NCBI RefSeq assembly: GCF_001641755.2 | Contig: NZ_LRFG02000001.1 | Span: 868,001-932,000 of the forward strand | Reading direction: 5' to 3' | From: Microbulbifer flavimaris | GTDB taxonomy: Bacteria; Pseudomonadota; Gammaproteobacteria; Pseudomonadales; Cellvibrionaceae | DNA: 64,000 nt | Part shown: positions 54,731-63,225 of the stretch, piece after piece | How the letters are laid out: each line of letters begins with the position of its first letter | How positions within the stretch are numbered: the first letter of the stretch is position 1 | Notes under the pieces: model-generated | What the model saw: only the letters and a program-made list of their open reading frames with translations | Databases searched by the model: none | What the model was told of the DNA's origin: nothing | Program-made: the position numbers and the translations under genes

Positions 54731-55384
54731 CTAAAGCACCGCTTCCGGATCCAGCAGGTGGTATTTTACCGCCAGCAGCGTCAATTCGACATCACTGTGA
54801 ATCCCCAGCTTGTCAAAAATGCGGTAGCGATAGCTGTTTACTGTCTTGGGACTGACGGCCAGGGTATCGGCGATTTCCGCCACCTTGCTGCCGTTGACGA
54901 TCAGCACAGCCGTCTGCAATTCTCGCTCGGAGAGATCATCAAAGGGGGAGGCATTTTCGGGTTTGCCCGAGACGTTGCGCATGGCCATCTTGGTGGCCAT
55001 GGAACTGCTGATAAAGACTTCGCCACTCTGCACTGCGCGAATCGCCCGCACCATCTCCTCGAGATCCGCGCCCTTGGTGACATAACCGCGGGCCCCGGCC
55101 TGCAACAGTCGCCCGGGGAAAATATCGTCATCGAGCGCGCTGACAGCGATCACCTTGATCCCGGGCAAGCGGGCAAGGAGCTTTCTGGTCGCCTCCAGAC
55201 CGCCCATGCCGGGCATCTTGACGTCCATCAGAATGACGTCGACTTCTTCCTGCCTGGCAAACGCGAGAGCCTCTTCACCGGATTTCGCCTCGCCCACAAC
55301 ATGGATATCGGTGACATCACCAAGCATGCGCGTGATTCCCATGCGCACCAAGTCGTGATCATCAACCACTAAGACTCTAATCAA
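54731..55384 (-). CDS. gacA: Response regulator GacA/UvrY
   Basis: A 217-residue NarL/FixJ-type regulator. The receiver has Asp8-Asp9, phosphoacceptor Asp54 (VILMDVKMPGMGG) and the Lys of GYVTKGADL; a LuxR-type HTH follows (LSERELQTAVLIVNGSKVAEI, VSPKTVNSYRYRIFDKLGI). With its BarA/GacS kinase it drives Rsm/Csr small RNAs that relieve RsmA. The start is TTG at 55384, as in known Pseudomonas gacA. It precedes uvrC, as in most gammaproteobacteria. Confidence 0.95.
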   Translation of the reverse strand: MIRVLVVDDHDLVRMGITRMLGDVTDIHVVGEAKSGEEALAFARQEEVDVILMDVKMPGMGGLEATRKLLARLPGIKVIAVSALDDDIFPGRLLQAGARGYVTKGADLEEMVRAIRAVQSGEVFISSSMATKMAMRNVSGKPENASPFDDLSERELQTAVLIVNGSKVAEIADTLAVSPKTVNSYRYRIFDKLGIHSDVELTLLAVKYHLLDPEAVL

Positions 55385-55579
55385 AATAGCCCCAACTGCG
55401 GATCTTTATGCGACCGCGACGCGAGTCTCCCGGACCTCGTCGTCTTCTGAACTTCGCTGTTTTTGTTATTGCTCTGCGCCGGTCATGCCGCGCAAAGTTC
55501 CTTTTACAGAGCCCTTATGCAACATACCAGACAAAGCATTGAGCGCAAAGTGTGACGGCAGTCTAAAAAACAAACGCTC

Positions 55580-56281
55580 TTACCCAATTGAATGGATATA
55601 ACGGAATGTAAGGCTAATTCGCGGATCGAGTAACCGGCGACTCTTGGCCACCTGGTGCTGCCAGTGATGCTGCACGGCGCCGGAGGTCAGCAGCAGTGAA
55701 CCGCTGGGAAGGTCCAGTGCCTGGCGCCCTGCGCCGTGCCGCTCGCGGAAAGAGAGCCGGCGCGGCTGGCCCAGGCTGATGGTCGCGACCACCGGTGATG
55801 CCCCCAGCTCCCGCTCGTTATCCGCATGCCACCCCATACCATCAGCACCATTGCGATAGTGATTGGCGAGCAGCGAGTTAAAAGTGAAACCGGACTCTGC
55901 CAGCCGGTCACGGACCTCTGCCAGCTCCGGGGTCCACACCTGCGGGTGCTGCTCCAGGCCAGACCAGCGGTAGGTCACATCGGGGTCGCCGACAAAAGCG
56001 TGTCGACGGGGGATCGGGTACTCCCGGCCAAACAGTCTTACCTGCGGCTGATCCCAGTGCAGCGCGGCGAGGCAGTGGGCCATCAGCGCTTCGGCCTCTG
56101 TATCGGACAGCCAGTCGGTCACCAGTAACCCGCAACCCGGGGTCAGGGGCACCTGGACACTGCGGGGAAACCGTCGGGTCAACTGGCGGCTCAGGTCCAG
56201 AAAACGGCGCTCGTCCAATCTCTCCTCACTTGCCCCATGGTCTGGCTCCACACAATGGCGCTGGTGCCCTGCCGGGACCAT
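55580..56281 (-). CDS. AlkB-like 2-oxoglutarate/Fe(II) dioxygenase
   Basis: About 233 residues of the AlkB superfamily: NHYRNGADGMGWHADNERELG carries the His-x-Asp iron ligands, with the distal His and Arg residues in HHWQHQVAKSRRL and RISLTFRY binding iron and 2-oxoglutarate. Such proteins repair alkylated bases by oxidative demethylation. The frame opens at 56383 inside murB; ATG at 56281, just after the murB stop, is preferred although its ribosome-binding site is poor. It ends the envelope operon. Confidence 0.88.
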   Translation of the reverse strand: MVPAGHQRHCVEPDHGASEERLDERRFLDLSRQLTRRFPRSVQVPLTPGCGLLVTDWLSDTEAEALMAHCLAALHWDQPQVRLFGREYPIPRRHAFVGDPDVTYRWSGLEQHPQVWTPELAEVRDRLAESGFTFNSLLANHYRNGADGMGWHADNERELGASPVVATISLGQPRRLSFRERHGAGRQALDLPSGSLLLTSGAVQHHWQHQVAKSRRLLDPRISLTFRYIHSIG

Positions 56282-56288
56282 CAGGCAT

Positions 56289-57305
56289 TCAGGGGTAGTA
56301 GCGGGGCTCAGGCTCCAGCTGCACCCCAAACTTCGCGCGAATGTCATCGGCAATCTCGGTGGCCAGATGAGTGACCTCCGCACCCGTGCCCCGCCCCGGG
56401 TTCACCAGAACCAGTGCCTGCCGGTCGTGCACCCCGACATTGTCGATGCGGTGACCGCGCCACCCGGCCTGATCAATCAACCAGCCCGCAGCCAGCTTCC
56501 AGCGCTCGCCTGCCGGGTAGGCTACCAGCTCCGGATAGGACTGCTTGAGCGTCTGGTAGACACTCTCATCCACCAGCGGGTTCTTGAAAAAGCTCCCGGC
56601 ATTGGGGATATCCTCCGGCGCCGGCAACTTGGAACGACGCACCGCGATGACCGCCTCGGCCACCCTGGCGGGCGTCAAGGCGCCAACGTCAATCTGGTGC
56701 TCCTGCAGATACTGCTGTAACGCCGGATAATCTGCGCGGGGCTGCCAGCTGGCCGGTAGCCGCATACGCACCCGGGTGATGATGTATTGATCACGGGCAT
56801 CGCCCTTGAAGACGCTGTCCCGGTAGGCAAAGTGGCAATCCGCCTTGCTGAAATCGTGCAGCTCACCGGAGGCAATGTGAACCGCCGTGAGATCCTCAAA
56901 CGTATCCCGCAGTTCCACTCCGTAGGCACCGATATTCTGGATTGGCGCGGCGCCGACGCGGCCCGGTATCAGGGCAAGATTCTCCAGCCCACCCAGTTTG
57001 CGCTCGACAGTGTGCATCACCAGTTGATGCCAGTTCTCGCCGGCCGCAGCACTGACCAGCGCCCCGCGGACCCCCTCCTCTACCGTGAGACCGCGGAGAT
57101 CAATATGCAGCACCAGGCCCGGGTAGTCCCCGGTGAGTACAATGTTACTGCCTCCGCCTAACGGCAAAATCGGCAACCGCTGGCGGCGGGCAAATGCCAG
57201 TGCCTCCTGCAGTTCATCGATATTGCCAACCCGCGCATAATGCGCCGCGCGGGCACGAATGGCCATCGTATTGAATGGTTGCAGATCCACATTGCGCTGG
57301 ATCAT
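56289..57305 (-). CDS. murB: UDP-N-acetylenolpyruvoylglucosamine reductase
   Basis: A 338-residue FAD enzyme of peptidoglycan precursor synthesis, type I (E. coli-like). Visible: NTMAIRARAAHYARV, FAD-binding LPILPLGGGSNIVLTGDYPGL, IPGRVGAAPIQNIGAYGVEL, YRDSVFKG and the catalytic Ser in NAGSFFKNP. It overlaps the kdsB stop by one base. Confidence 0.96.
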   Translation of the reverse strand: MIQRNVDLQPFNTMAIRARAAHYARVGNIDELQEALAFARRQRLPILPLGGGSNIVLTGDYPGLVLHIDLRGLTVEEGVRGALVSAAAGENWHQLVMHTVERKLGGLENLALIPGRVGAAPIQNIGAYGVELRDTFEDLTAVHIASGELHDFSKADCHFAYRDSVFKGDARDQYIITRVRMRLPASWQPRADYPALQQYLQEHQIDVGALTPARVAEAVIAVRRSKLPAPEDIPNAGSFFKNPLVDESVYQTLKQSYPELVAYPAGERWKLAAGWLIDQAGWRGHRIDNVGVHDRQALVLVNPGRGTGAEVTHLATEIADDIRAKFGVQLEPEPRYYP

Positions 57306-58072
57306 CAGGCCAGGAGCTCCCGCATACGCTCGAGATCGGCCTCTGTGTCCACGCCACCCGGAACTTCTTCAGCGGCATCAGACACGTGAATCTGCTCGTC
57401 GTGGTAGAGGAACCGCAGCTGTTCCAGCGATTCGAATCGTTCCAGCGGGGCCATTGGCCAGCCGACGAAGCGATTCAGCAAGGCAACGCGATAGGCGTAG
57501 ATACCGATGTGCCGGCGGGCGCTGAGCCCTTCGGGTAATTCCCGCCGCTCGATGGCAAACGCATCGCGGGGCCAGGGAATGGGCGCGCGGGAAAAGTAGC
57601 GGGCAAGCCCACTCTCGGAGGCCACCACCTTGACGATATTGGGGTTGCGGAAATCCTCCAGGGATTCGATCGGCTCCGCCAGCGTCGCCACGCCCGCGAC
57701 AGTATTGCGGGCAAGGTTACCGGCCACCTGGTCAATCACCGCAGCGGGGATCAACGGCTCATCGCCCTGCACATTGACGATGATGCGATCCTCGGGCAAC
57801 CCGAGGTTGGCCGCAACCTCCTGCAACCGGTCGGTGCCGGAAGCGTGATCCGGTGAGGTCATGCAGACCTCACCACCAAAGGCCCGTACCGCTTCCGCTA
57901 CCCGCATATCGTCGGTCGCCACCACCACGCGCTCCGCGCTGCTCTCGCCGGCCCGCTCGTACACATGCTGGATCATCGGCTTGCCGGCAATATCAGCCAG
58001 GGGCTTGCCCGGAAGACGGCTGGAGCCGAAACGGGCCGGAATTACGACATCAAAAGAAACGGTATCAGTCAT
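57305..58072 (-). CDS. kdsB: CMP-KDO synthetase
   Basis: A 255-residue 3-deoxy-manno-octulosonate cytidylyltransferase that activates KDO for lipopolysaccharide. Nucleotidyltransferase motif [43 protein letters not shown] and [13 protein letters not shown] are conserved. It overlaps the lpxK stop by 8 bp. The small Trm112-like and phosphatase genes often found beside it are absent. Confidence 0.97.
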   Translation of the reverse strand: MTDTVSFDVVIPARFGSSRLPGKPLADIAGKPMIQHVYERAGESSAERVVVATDDMRVAEAVRAFGGEVCMTSPDHASGTDRLQEVAANLGLPEDRIIVNVQGDEPLIPAAVIDQVAGNLARNTVAGVATLAEPIESLEDFRNPNIVKVVASESGLARYFSRAPIPWPRDAFAIERRELPEGLSARRHIGIYAYRVALLNRFVGWPMAPLERFESLEQLRFLYHDEQIHVSDAAEEVPGGVDTEADLERMRELLA

Positions 58073-59099
58073 GCTGGGAAAAATTCTGAATGTGCTGGTG
58101 AATCTTCTGGTAGAACAAGTCCGGCAGTCGCGCGCGCACTTCCAGCGCCCACCAATGGGTCTGCCAGAAGTCGCGGCATTTGACCGCGTCTTTCATGGTC
58201 ATCATCACTGGTGTCACACCGTCGAACTGCAGCTCCTGCGCGGAGAACTCGTGGTGATCGCCAAAGGCCTGCTCCATGACCTCGTAACCCAGCTGCCGCA
58301 GCGTCTGAAAAAATCGCTGGGGGTTGCCGATCGCGGCAACGCCGTGGGCCGGTCCCGGCTCGGGACCGGATTCCAACTTCAGGGTGGAAGTCTGGTCGAG
58401 GTTGAACTGATGCCAACTGAACGGCTCGAGTTTCATGGTGAAATCCAGCCGCTCACCGCACTGCTGGCGCACGCGGGGAGCCGGCTCACCGTTACTGATG
58501 ACGACATCGACATGGTCAAGGCGCGAAAGCGGCTCGCGCAGTGGGCCGCGGGGCAGTAATCGTCCGTTGCCAAAACCGCGCTGGCCGTCCACAACGCAGA
58601 TTTCCATGCTGCGCCACAGGCCATAGTGTTGCAGGCCATCATCGGAGAGGATGACATCGCACTGGTGGTAATCGATCAGGGCCTGGGCCGCCTCGGCGCG
58701 GTTGGGCGCCACCATCACCGGCAACCCGGTTACCAGGCGCAGCATCAGCGGCTCGTCGCCTGACTCCAGGGGGTGAGATTGTTCGGTAACTTGGTAGGGG
58801 TAACTCTTTGCCCGGCCACCGTAACCCCGACTGACAATTCCCGGGTTCATGCCGCGCTCATGCAGCCAGCGGGCAAGCTCGGCAACCAGCGGCGTTTTAC
58901 CGGCGCCGCCAGCGGTGATATTTCCCACCACAATGACCGGCACCGACAGCGGATCGGGTTCGTGTGACCTGGCCCAGCTCTTGCGGCCCTTGAGCGCCAG
59001 CCGGTAGAGCCCCTCCACGGGCGCCAGCAGCGGCAGACCGCTGGCTCCACGCCCCTCGGAGGGATACCAGCGCTTGTTGAACCATTCTTCCAGTGACAT
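58065..59099 (-). CDS. lpxK: Tetraacyldisaccharide 4'-kinase
   Basis: A 344-residue lipid A 4'-kinase. The P-loop [20 protein letters not shown], the [14 protein letters not shown] motif, [14 protein letters not shown] and [12 protein letters not shown] are typical. A hydrophobic N-terminal region anchors it to the inner membrane. It starts 2 bp after msbA ends. Confidence 0.97.
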   Translation of the reverse strand: MSLEEWFNKRWYPSEGRGASGLPLLAPVEGLYRLALKGRKSWARSHEPDPLSVPVIVVGNITAGGAGKTPLVAELARWLHERGMNPGIVSRGYGGRAKSYPYQVTEQSHPLESGDEPLMLRLVTGLPVMVAPNRAEAAQALIDYHQCDVILSDDGLQHYGLWRSMEICVVDGQRGFGNGRLLPRGPLREPLSRLDHVDVVISNGEPAPRVRQQCGERLDFTMKLEPFSWHQFNLDQTSTLKLESGPEPGPAHGVAAIGNPQRFFQTLRQLGYEVMEQAFGDHHEFSAQELQFDGVTPVMMTMKDAVKCRDFWQTHWWALEVRARLPDLFYQKIHQHIQNFSQHD

Positions 59100-59101
59100 C
59101 C

Positions 59102-60931
59102 CTACCCCGCCGTCTGCTGCTGCAGCAATGTCGCGTAGCGACCGCCACTAGCCAGTAATGTTTGGTGGTTACCGCTCTCGATAATGCGGCCCTGCTCCAT
59201 GACCAGGATGCGGTCCGCGCTCTCAATGGTACTGAGCCGGTGGGCGATCACAAAAGTGGTTCTGTTTTTCATCACCTCGGCGAGCGCCGCCTGGATATGC
59301 CGCTCGGACTCGTTATCCAGCGCGGATGTGGCCTCATCGAGGATCAGGATAGGGGCATCTTTCAGCAGCGCCCTGGCGATTGCAAGACGCTGGCGCTGAC
59401 CGCCGGAAAGCATCTGCGCATTATCGCCGAGTACAGTATCCAGCCCGTTCGGCAATTCATCGACAAACTCAGCCGCATGTGCCAGCTCGACCGCCCGCTT
59501 GACCGCCTCGGGGCTCGCATCAGCCAGCTCGCCATAAGCGATGTTGCGGTAAACCGTATCGTTGAACAGCACAATACTCTGGGAAACCATGCTGATCTGC
59601 CGACGCACATCGGCCAGCGGCACCTCGGTAATATCCACGCCATCAATCAGTATTCGCCCCTGGGTCGGATCGTAAAAGCGCGCCAGCAAGCTGACCAGGG
59701 TGCTCTTCCCGGATCCGGAGGCACCTACAAGTGCCACCGTCTGTCCCGCTTCGACAGAAAAGTCGATATCACTCAACACTGGCGGCGAGGCGGGATCGTA
59801 GGTAAAACCCAGGTGCTCGAAGGTAACGGCACCGCGCACCGGCTCCGGCAGCGCGGCAGTGCCACCTGCCGGCTCCTTGGGCGCATCAAAGACCTCGAAA
59901 ATACTTTCTGCAGCGGCGATGCCCCGCTGGATATCGGCGAAGACCTCGGAGAGACTGCGGACCGGCTTTGCCAGCGAGGCGGCGGCGCCAATATAGGCGG
60001 CGAAGACACCGGCGGTCATGGATTCGACCATGCCCGGCGCCAGGGCCAGCCAGACGATGGTTGCCGTGGACAGGCCCACGAGAATCTGGATCACCGAGAC
60101 GCTGGTATTGTCCGCCACCACCAGCTTCATAAATTGCTGGCGGTTGTTGTCACTGGCTTCCGCGAAGCGCTTGTTCTCGTATTTCTGGCCACCGTACATG
60201 CGCACGACGTGGTAGCCATTGATCGCCTCCTGGGTCACATGGGTTACATCCCCCATGGTGTTCTGGATACGATGGCTGAGCTTGCGAAAGCGCTTGCCCA
60301 CAGTGCGCACAATCAGCGCAATGATCGGCGCGAACAGGAAAAAGGTCAGCGTGAGCTTCCAGTTGACCAGCAGCAGGTAGGTGAGCAGCCCAAGGGTCGT
60401 AAACGACTCCCTGATCATGACTTTCACTGCCTTGGTGATGGAGTTGGTGACCTGCTCGACGTTGTAGGAGACCTTCGAGATCAGGTAGGCGCCGGTATAG
60501 CAATCGAAATAGGCGCTGGGAAGCTCACCGATCTTGATGAACAGCTGGGTGCGCAACTGGTGGATCACCGCGCGTGCCACATAGGCCAGGCCATAACTGC
60601 CAATAAAGTTGCCGCAGGCACGCAGAATAATGATGATCAGCATGGCCAGGGGAATCAGCCAGCGCGCCGTTTCCTGCGGCATGACACCGCCGGGGAAATA
60701 CCCGGCGACGATCTTGGCCAGAAAGCCCCTGCTCTCCTGAATACCCGCTCCCACCGCATCGAGTAACAGCTCGGTAACCGCGATAAGGCTGACGCCCATG
60801 ACAGAGAACAGCAGGAAGCCGAACACCGCCAGGGCAAAAATCGGCCAGTGCGGCAAGGCGTAGGAAAGCAGGCGGCGGTAGGTTTCCGCGCCGCGCTGGG
60901 GCTTGCGCGGCGGCGTTTTAACTCTGTCCAT
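59102..60931 (-). CDS. msbA: Lipid A export ATP-binding/permease MsbA
   Basis: A 609-residue half ABC transporter that flips lipid A-core across the inner membrane. Six membrane helices in residues 30-310, then the nucleotide-binding domain with Walker A (VALVGASGSGKSTLVSLL), Q-loop, signature LSGGQRQRLAIARALL and Walker B (ILILDEATSALDNESERH). It lies 135 bp after exbD with a 17-bp palindrome in the gap. Confidence 0.97.
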   Translation of the reverse strand: MDRVKTPPRKPQRGAETYRRLLSYALPHWPIFALAVFGFLLFSVMGVSLIAVTELLLDAVGAGIQESRGFLAKIVAGYFPGGVMPQETARWLIPLAMLIIIILRACGNFIGSYGLAYVARAVIHQLRTQLFIKIGELPSAYFDCYTGAYLISKVSYNVEQVTNSITKAVKVMIRESFTTLGLLTYLLLVNWKLTLTFFLFAPIIALIVRTVGKRFRKLSHRIQNTMGDVTHVTQEAINGYHVVRMYGGQKYENKRFAEASDNNRQQFMKLVVADNTSVSVIQILVGLSTATIVWLALAPGMVESMTAGVFAAYIGAAASLAKPVRSLSEVFADIQRGIAAAESIFEVFDAPKEPAGGTAALPEPVRGAVTFEHLGFTYDPASPPVLSDIDFSVEAGQTVALVGASGSGKSTLVSLLARFYDPTQGRILIDGVDITEVPLADVRRQISMVSQSIVLFNDTVYRNIAYGELADASPEAVKRAVELAHAAEFVDELPNGLDTVLGDNAQMLSGGQRQRLAIARALLKDAPILILDEATSALDNESERHIQAALAEVMKNRTTFVIAHRLSTIESADRILVMEQGRIIESGNHQTLLASGGRYATLLQQQTAG

Positions 60932-60966
60932 ACAAACTCTTGGCCGGGCTCCCTGCGAACGACGTG

Positions 60967-60983
60967 CACTTACAGTGTAAGTG
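60967..60983. promoter_or_regulatory. 17-bp palindrome upstream of msbA
   Basis: CACTTACAGTGTAAGTG has two perfect 8-bp arms around one G, 36 bp before the msbA start in the exbD-msbA gap. Symmetry and location suggest an operator; the regulator is unknown. Confidence 0.45.
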
Positions 60984-61066
60984 GCCGTGTCGCTCGACCG
61001 GGCCTACCGCGCAAATGCTACCGTCAAAGCGGTCACTGGCTACGCTACAGGCCCTCTCGCGAGGCG

Positions 61067-61486
61067 TTAGTTTTCTTCAGGCTGCCGCGTGGTGATACTG
61101 AGGTGGACAAACCCCAACTGGCCGGCGGCATCCATGGCGCGAACCACCGCCTGATGCTCTGCGGTGGCGTCAGCGGTAATAACAAGCGGGCGATTGTACT
61201 CGCCCGCGGAAACTTCTGACAGCGCCGATTTCAGGGTAGCCAGTTTTTTGTTGATCAGCGCGCGACCATCCACCGCGTAGGAGCCATCCGCGTTGATAAG
61301 CACCTCGACAGTGCGGGGCTGGGCCTCAGCCTGTGGACCCGACGCCTCCGGCAGATTGAGCTTCAGGTGACTTTCCTTGGTGAAAGTCGTAGAGACCATA
61401 AAAAAGATCAGCAGCAGGAACACCACATCGATCAGTGGCGTGAGATTAACCCCATCCTGCTCGCGCTTCTGGCGGCGAAACTGCAT
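61067..61486 (-). CDS. exbD: ExbD/TolR-family biopolymer transport protein
   Basis: A 139-residue protein with one membrane helix carrying the essential Asp20 (NLTPLIDVVFLLLIFFMV) and a periplasmic domain. With ExbB it converts proton flow into force for TonB or a related protein. Placed before msbA as in Pseudomonas-type genomes, it may serve a local rather than the main TonB system. Confidence 0.95.
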   Translation of the reverse strand: MQFRRQKREQDGVNLTPLIDVVFLLLIFFMVSTTFTKESHLKLNLPEASGPQAEAQPRTVEVLINADGSYAVDGRALINKKLATLKSALSEVSAGEYNRPLVITADATAEHQAVVRAMDAAGQLGFVHLSITTRQPEEN

Positions 61487-61500
61487 TGAATTTACCCCAC

Positions 61501-62121
61501 TCAGGCCGCTTCGATGCGGCGGTCACTGTGCAGGGCATCCACCAGCTTCACCGCTTCCTGCTCCATGGTCACGACGATGTCGTCTACCTTGCGCTGGAAG
61601 TAGCGGTGCGCCATCAGCGCAGGAATAGCCACCGTCAGGCCGGCCGCGGTGGTGATCAGGGCCTGGCTGATGCCGCCGGCCAGTACACCCGCGTTACCGG
61701 TGCCTTGCAGCATGATGGCGGTAAATACCTGGATCATGCCGAGCACCGTGCCCAGCAGGCCAATCAGGGGAGCAACCGCAGCGATGGTGCCCAGGGCACC
61801 GAGGAAGCGCTCCAGCTCGTGGACGACCTGGCTGGCGGCCTCTTCGATGCTGTCCTTCATCACATCGCGGCCATGCCTGGAGTTGGACAGCCCCGCGGCA
61901 AAAATGCGGCCCAGGTGACTGGAATCGCGCAGGGACTTGAGTTTCTCGCCATTCATCTGGTTGTTTTTCAACCAACCCCAGACCTCGCCCAGCAGAGTCC
62001 GCGGAGCGATGCGACGGGAATTGAGTGTCCACAGACGCTCAATACAGATAGCGATAACCGCAACAGAACAGAGGAGAATGGGCAGCATCAGCCAGCCGCC
62101 GGATTTTATTATTTCGAGCAC
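61501..62121 (-). CDS. exbB: ExbB/TolQ-family proton channel
   Basis: A 206-residue protein with three membrane helices and the MotA/TolQ/ExbB signature (RFLGALGTIAAVAPLIGLLG and TVLGMIQVFTAIM). The GTG at 62121 (MLEIIKSGGWLMLP, with GGGG upstream) matches the family N-terminus better than the TTG at 62136. It is 14 bp before exbD. Confidence 0.95.
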   Translation of the reverse strand: MLEIIKSGGWLMLPILLCSVAVIAICIERLWTLNSRRIAPRTLLGEVWGWLKNNQMNGEKLKSLRDSSHLGRIFAAGLSNSRHGRDVMKDSIEEAASQVVHELERFLGALGTIAAVAPLIGLLGTVLGMIQVFTAIMLQGTGNAGVLAGGISQALITTAAGLTVAIPALMAHRYFQRKVDDIVVTMEQEAVKLVDALHSDRRIEAA

Positions 62122-62290
62122 TTTATCAGACCCCAAAACTGCGAAAGGGAATAGCGGTCCAAGACTCTACCACAGGTGGTGCCGGCGGCTAAGTCCTTGT
62201 TTGGCCCACTCTTCTTCAGTGTGAAGCAGGCGACAAACTGAGACACAGAGAATTAGCCGCCTGCAGCCAAGACCTCGCAGAAGCACACAT

Positions 62291-62323
62291 AAAAAAACCG
62301 CCGCCCGGTTTGGGCGGCGGTTT
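62291..62323 (-). terminator. Rho-independent terminator of the exported repeat protein gene
   Basis: CCGCCGCCC (62298-62306) pairs with GGGCGGCGG (62312-62320); on the minus strand it is followed by seven T, about 45 bp after the stop. Confidence 0.88.
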
Positions 62324-62366
62324 CATCTGCCGGGAACTGGCGGGACAAGCCCGACCAGCCAACTCC

Positions 62367-63200
62367 TTAGCGTCCGGGACGTTCCGGGCGCTCGGGCTTC
62401 TCGGGACGCTCAGGCTTTTCCGGGCGCTCGGGCTTGACCGGGCGCTCAGGACGATCCGGGCGATCCATCTTGGCGACACGATCCATTTTCTGCGCTTTTT
62501 CCGGGCGCTCACCCTTGGCCATTTTCTCAGCCTTGTCCGGGCGACCACCTTTGCCCATTTGCTCCGATTTATCCGGACGACCACCTTGGCTCATGCTATC
62601 GGTCTCAGTCGCCATCTCAGGGCGATTGGAGCGAATGCCGCTGATGACCTGACCCAGGTTGACACCCAGCTCCTGGGCAATCTGGCCCCAGCCCATGCCT
62701 TCCACCTGGCGCAGGTAGAGCACCTCGTTGACAGACTCTTCAGGAGTAATGCCGGTCTCATCCTCAAGGGCCTCAGCCGTGGAGGCCGCGGCCAGCTGCT
62801 CGGCGAGTGCCAGGGTAATGAACACGTTACCGTAGCCCATACCAGTGGACATTTCTTCGCCCTCGGCACCATCGGTCTCGGGGGCTTCGGTGTCCTGCGT
62901 GCCGCCATCTGCAACTGTGTCGCCATCGTCGGTGGAGGTTGCGCCGGTCTCAGTTTCATCAACCGGCTCAACATAGCTGATGCTACCGTCCCGCAGTCCC
63001 TCTACGGTCGACTCGGCATCCTCTCCCAGAAAATCTGCAAAGAAACCAGAGATCTTGCTTGAAGGCACATCGGAAACCGACTCTACCACTTCGGTATCTG
63101 TGTCTGTGTCGGTTTCAGTCTGTGCCCAGGCATTAATGCCACCGGCCAGCAGGCCAGCCATCACGGCAGACAGGACACGCGCTTTAAAGGGAATTCTCAT
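62367..63200 (-). CDS. Exported protein with Pro/Glu/Arg repeats, function unknown
   Basis: A 277-residue protein with a signal peptide (cleaved after INAWA), an acidic Thr/Asp/Glu stretch, a compact helical segment (about residues 120-190; ESVNEVLYLRQVEGMGWGQI then AQELGVNLGQVISGI) and a basic repeat tail: three GxRPDK/GERPEK units, then tandem KPERPE units to the C-terminus. I do not recognise a family with known function. ATG at 63200 with AGGAG seven bases upstream is preferred over the GTG at 63203. It is 25 bp after the outer-membrane protein gene, so the two are cotranscribed. Confidence 0.8.
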   Translation of the reverse strand: MRIPFKARVLSAVMAGLLAGGINAWAQTETDTDTDTEVVESVSDVPSSKISGFFADFLGEDAESTVEGLRDGSISYVEPVDETETGATSTDDGDTVADGGTQDTEAPETDGAEGEEMSTGMGYGNVFITLALAEQLAAASTAEALEDETGITPEESVNEVLYLRQVEGMGWGQIAQELGVNLGQVISGIRSNRPEMATETDSMSQGGRPDKSEQMGKGGRPDKAEKMAKGERPEKAQKMDRVAKMDRPDRPERPVKPERPEKPERPEKPERPERPGR

Positions 63201-63225
63201 CACGATTCTCCTGATTGTTTATTTA

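Noticed and set aside
59162-60766. 534-codon open frame antisense to msbA
   Set aside because: It mirrors msbA codons, is rich in His and Gln as expected of a shadow frame, and has no motif.
60969-60981. GacA upstream activating sequence near msbA
   Set aside because: The known element is TGTAAG-N6-CTTACA; here the half-sites are in the reverse order with a 1-base spacer, so only an unspecified palindrome is reported.
62370-62460. Tandem DNA repeats as a CRISPR array or non-coding repeat
   Set aside because: Units are short, imperfect, in frame and encode the KPERPE tail of the exported protein; there are no spacers.
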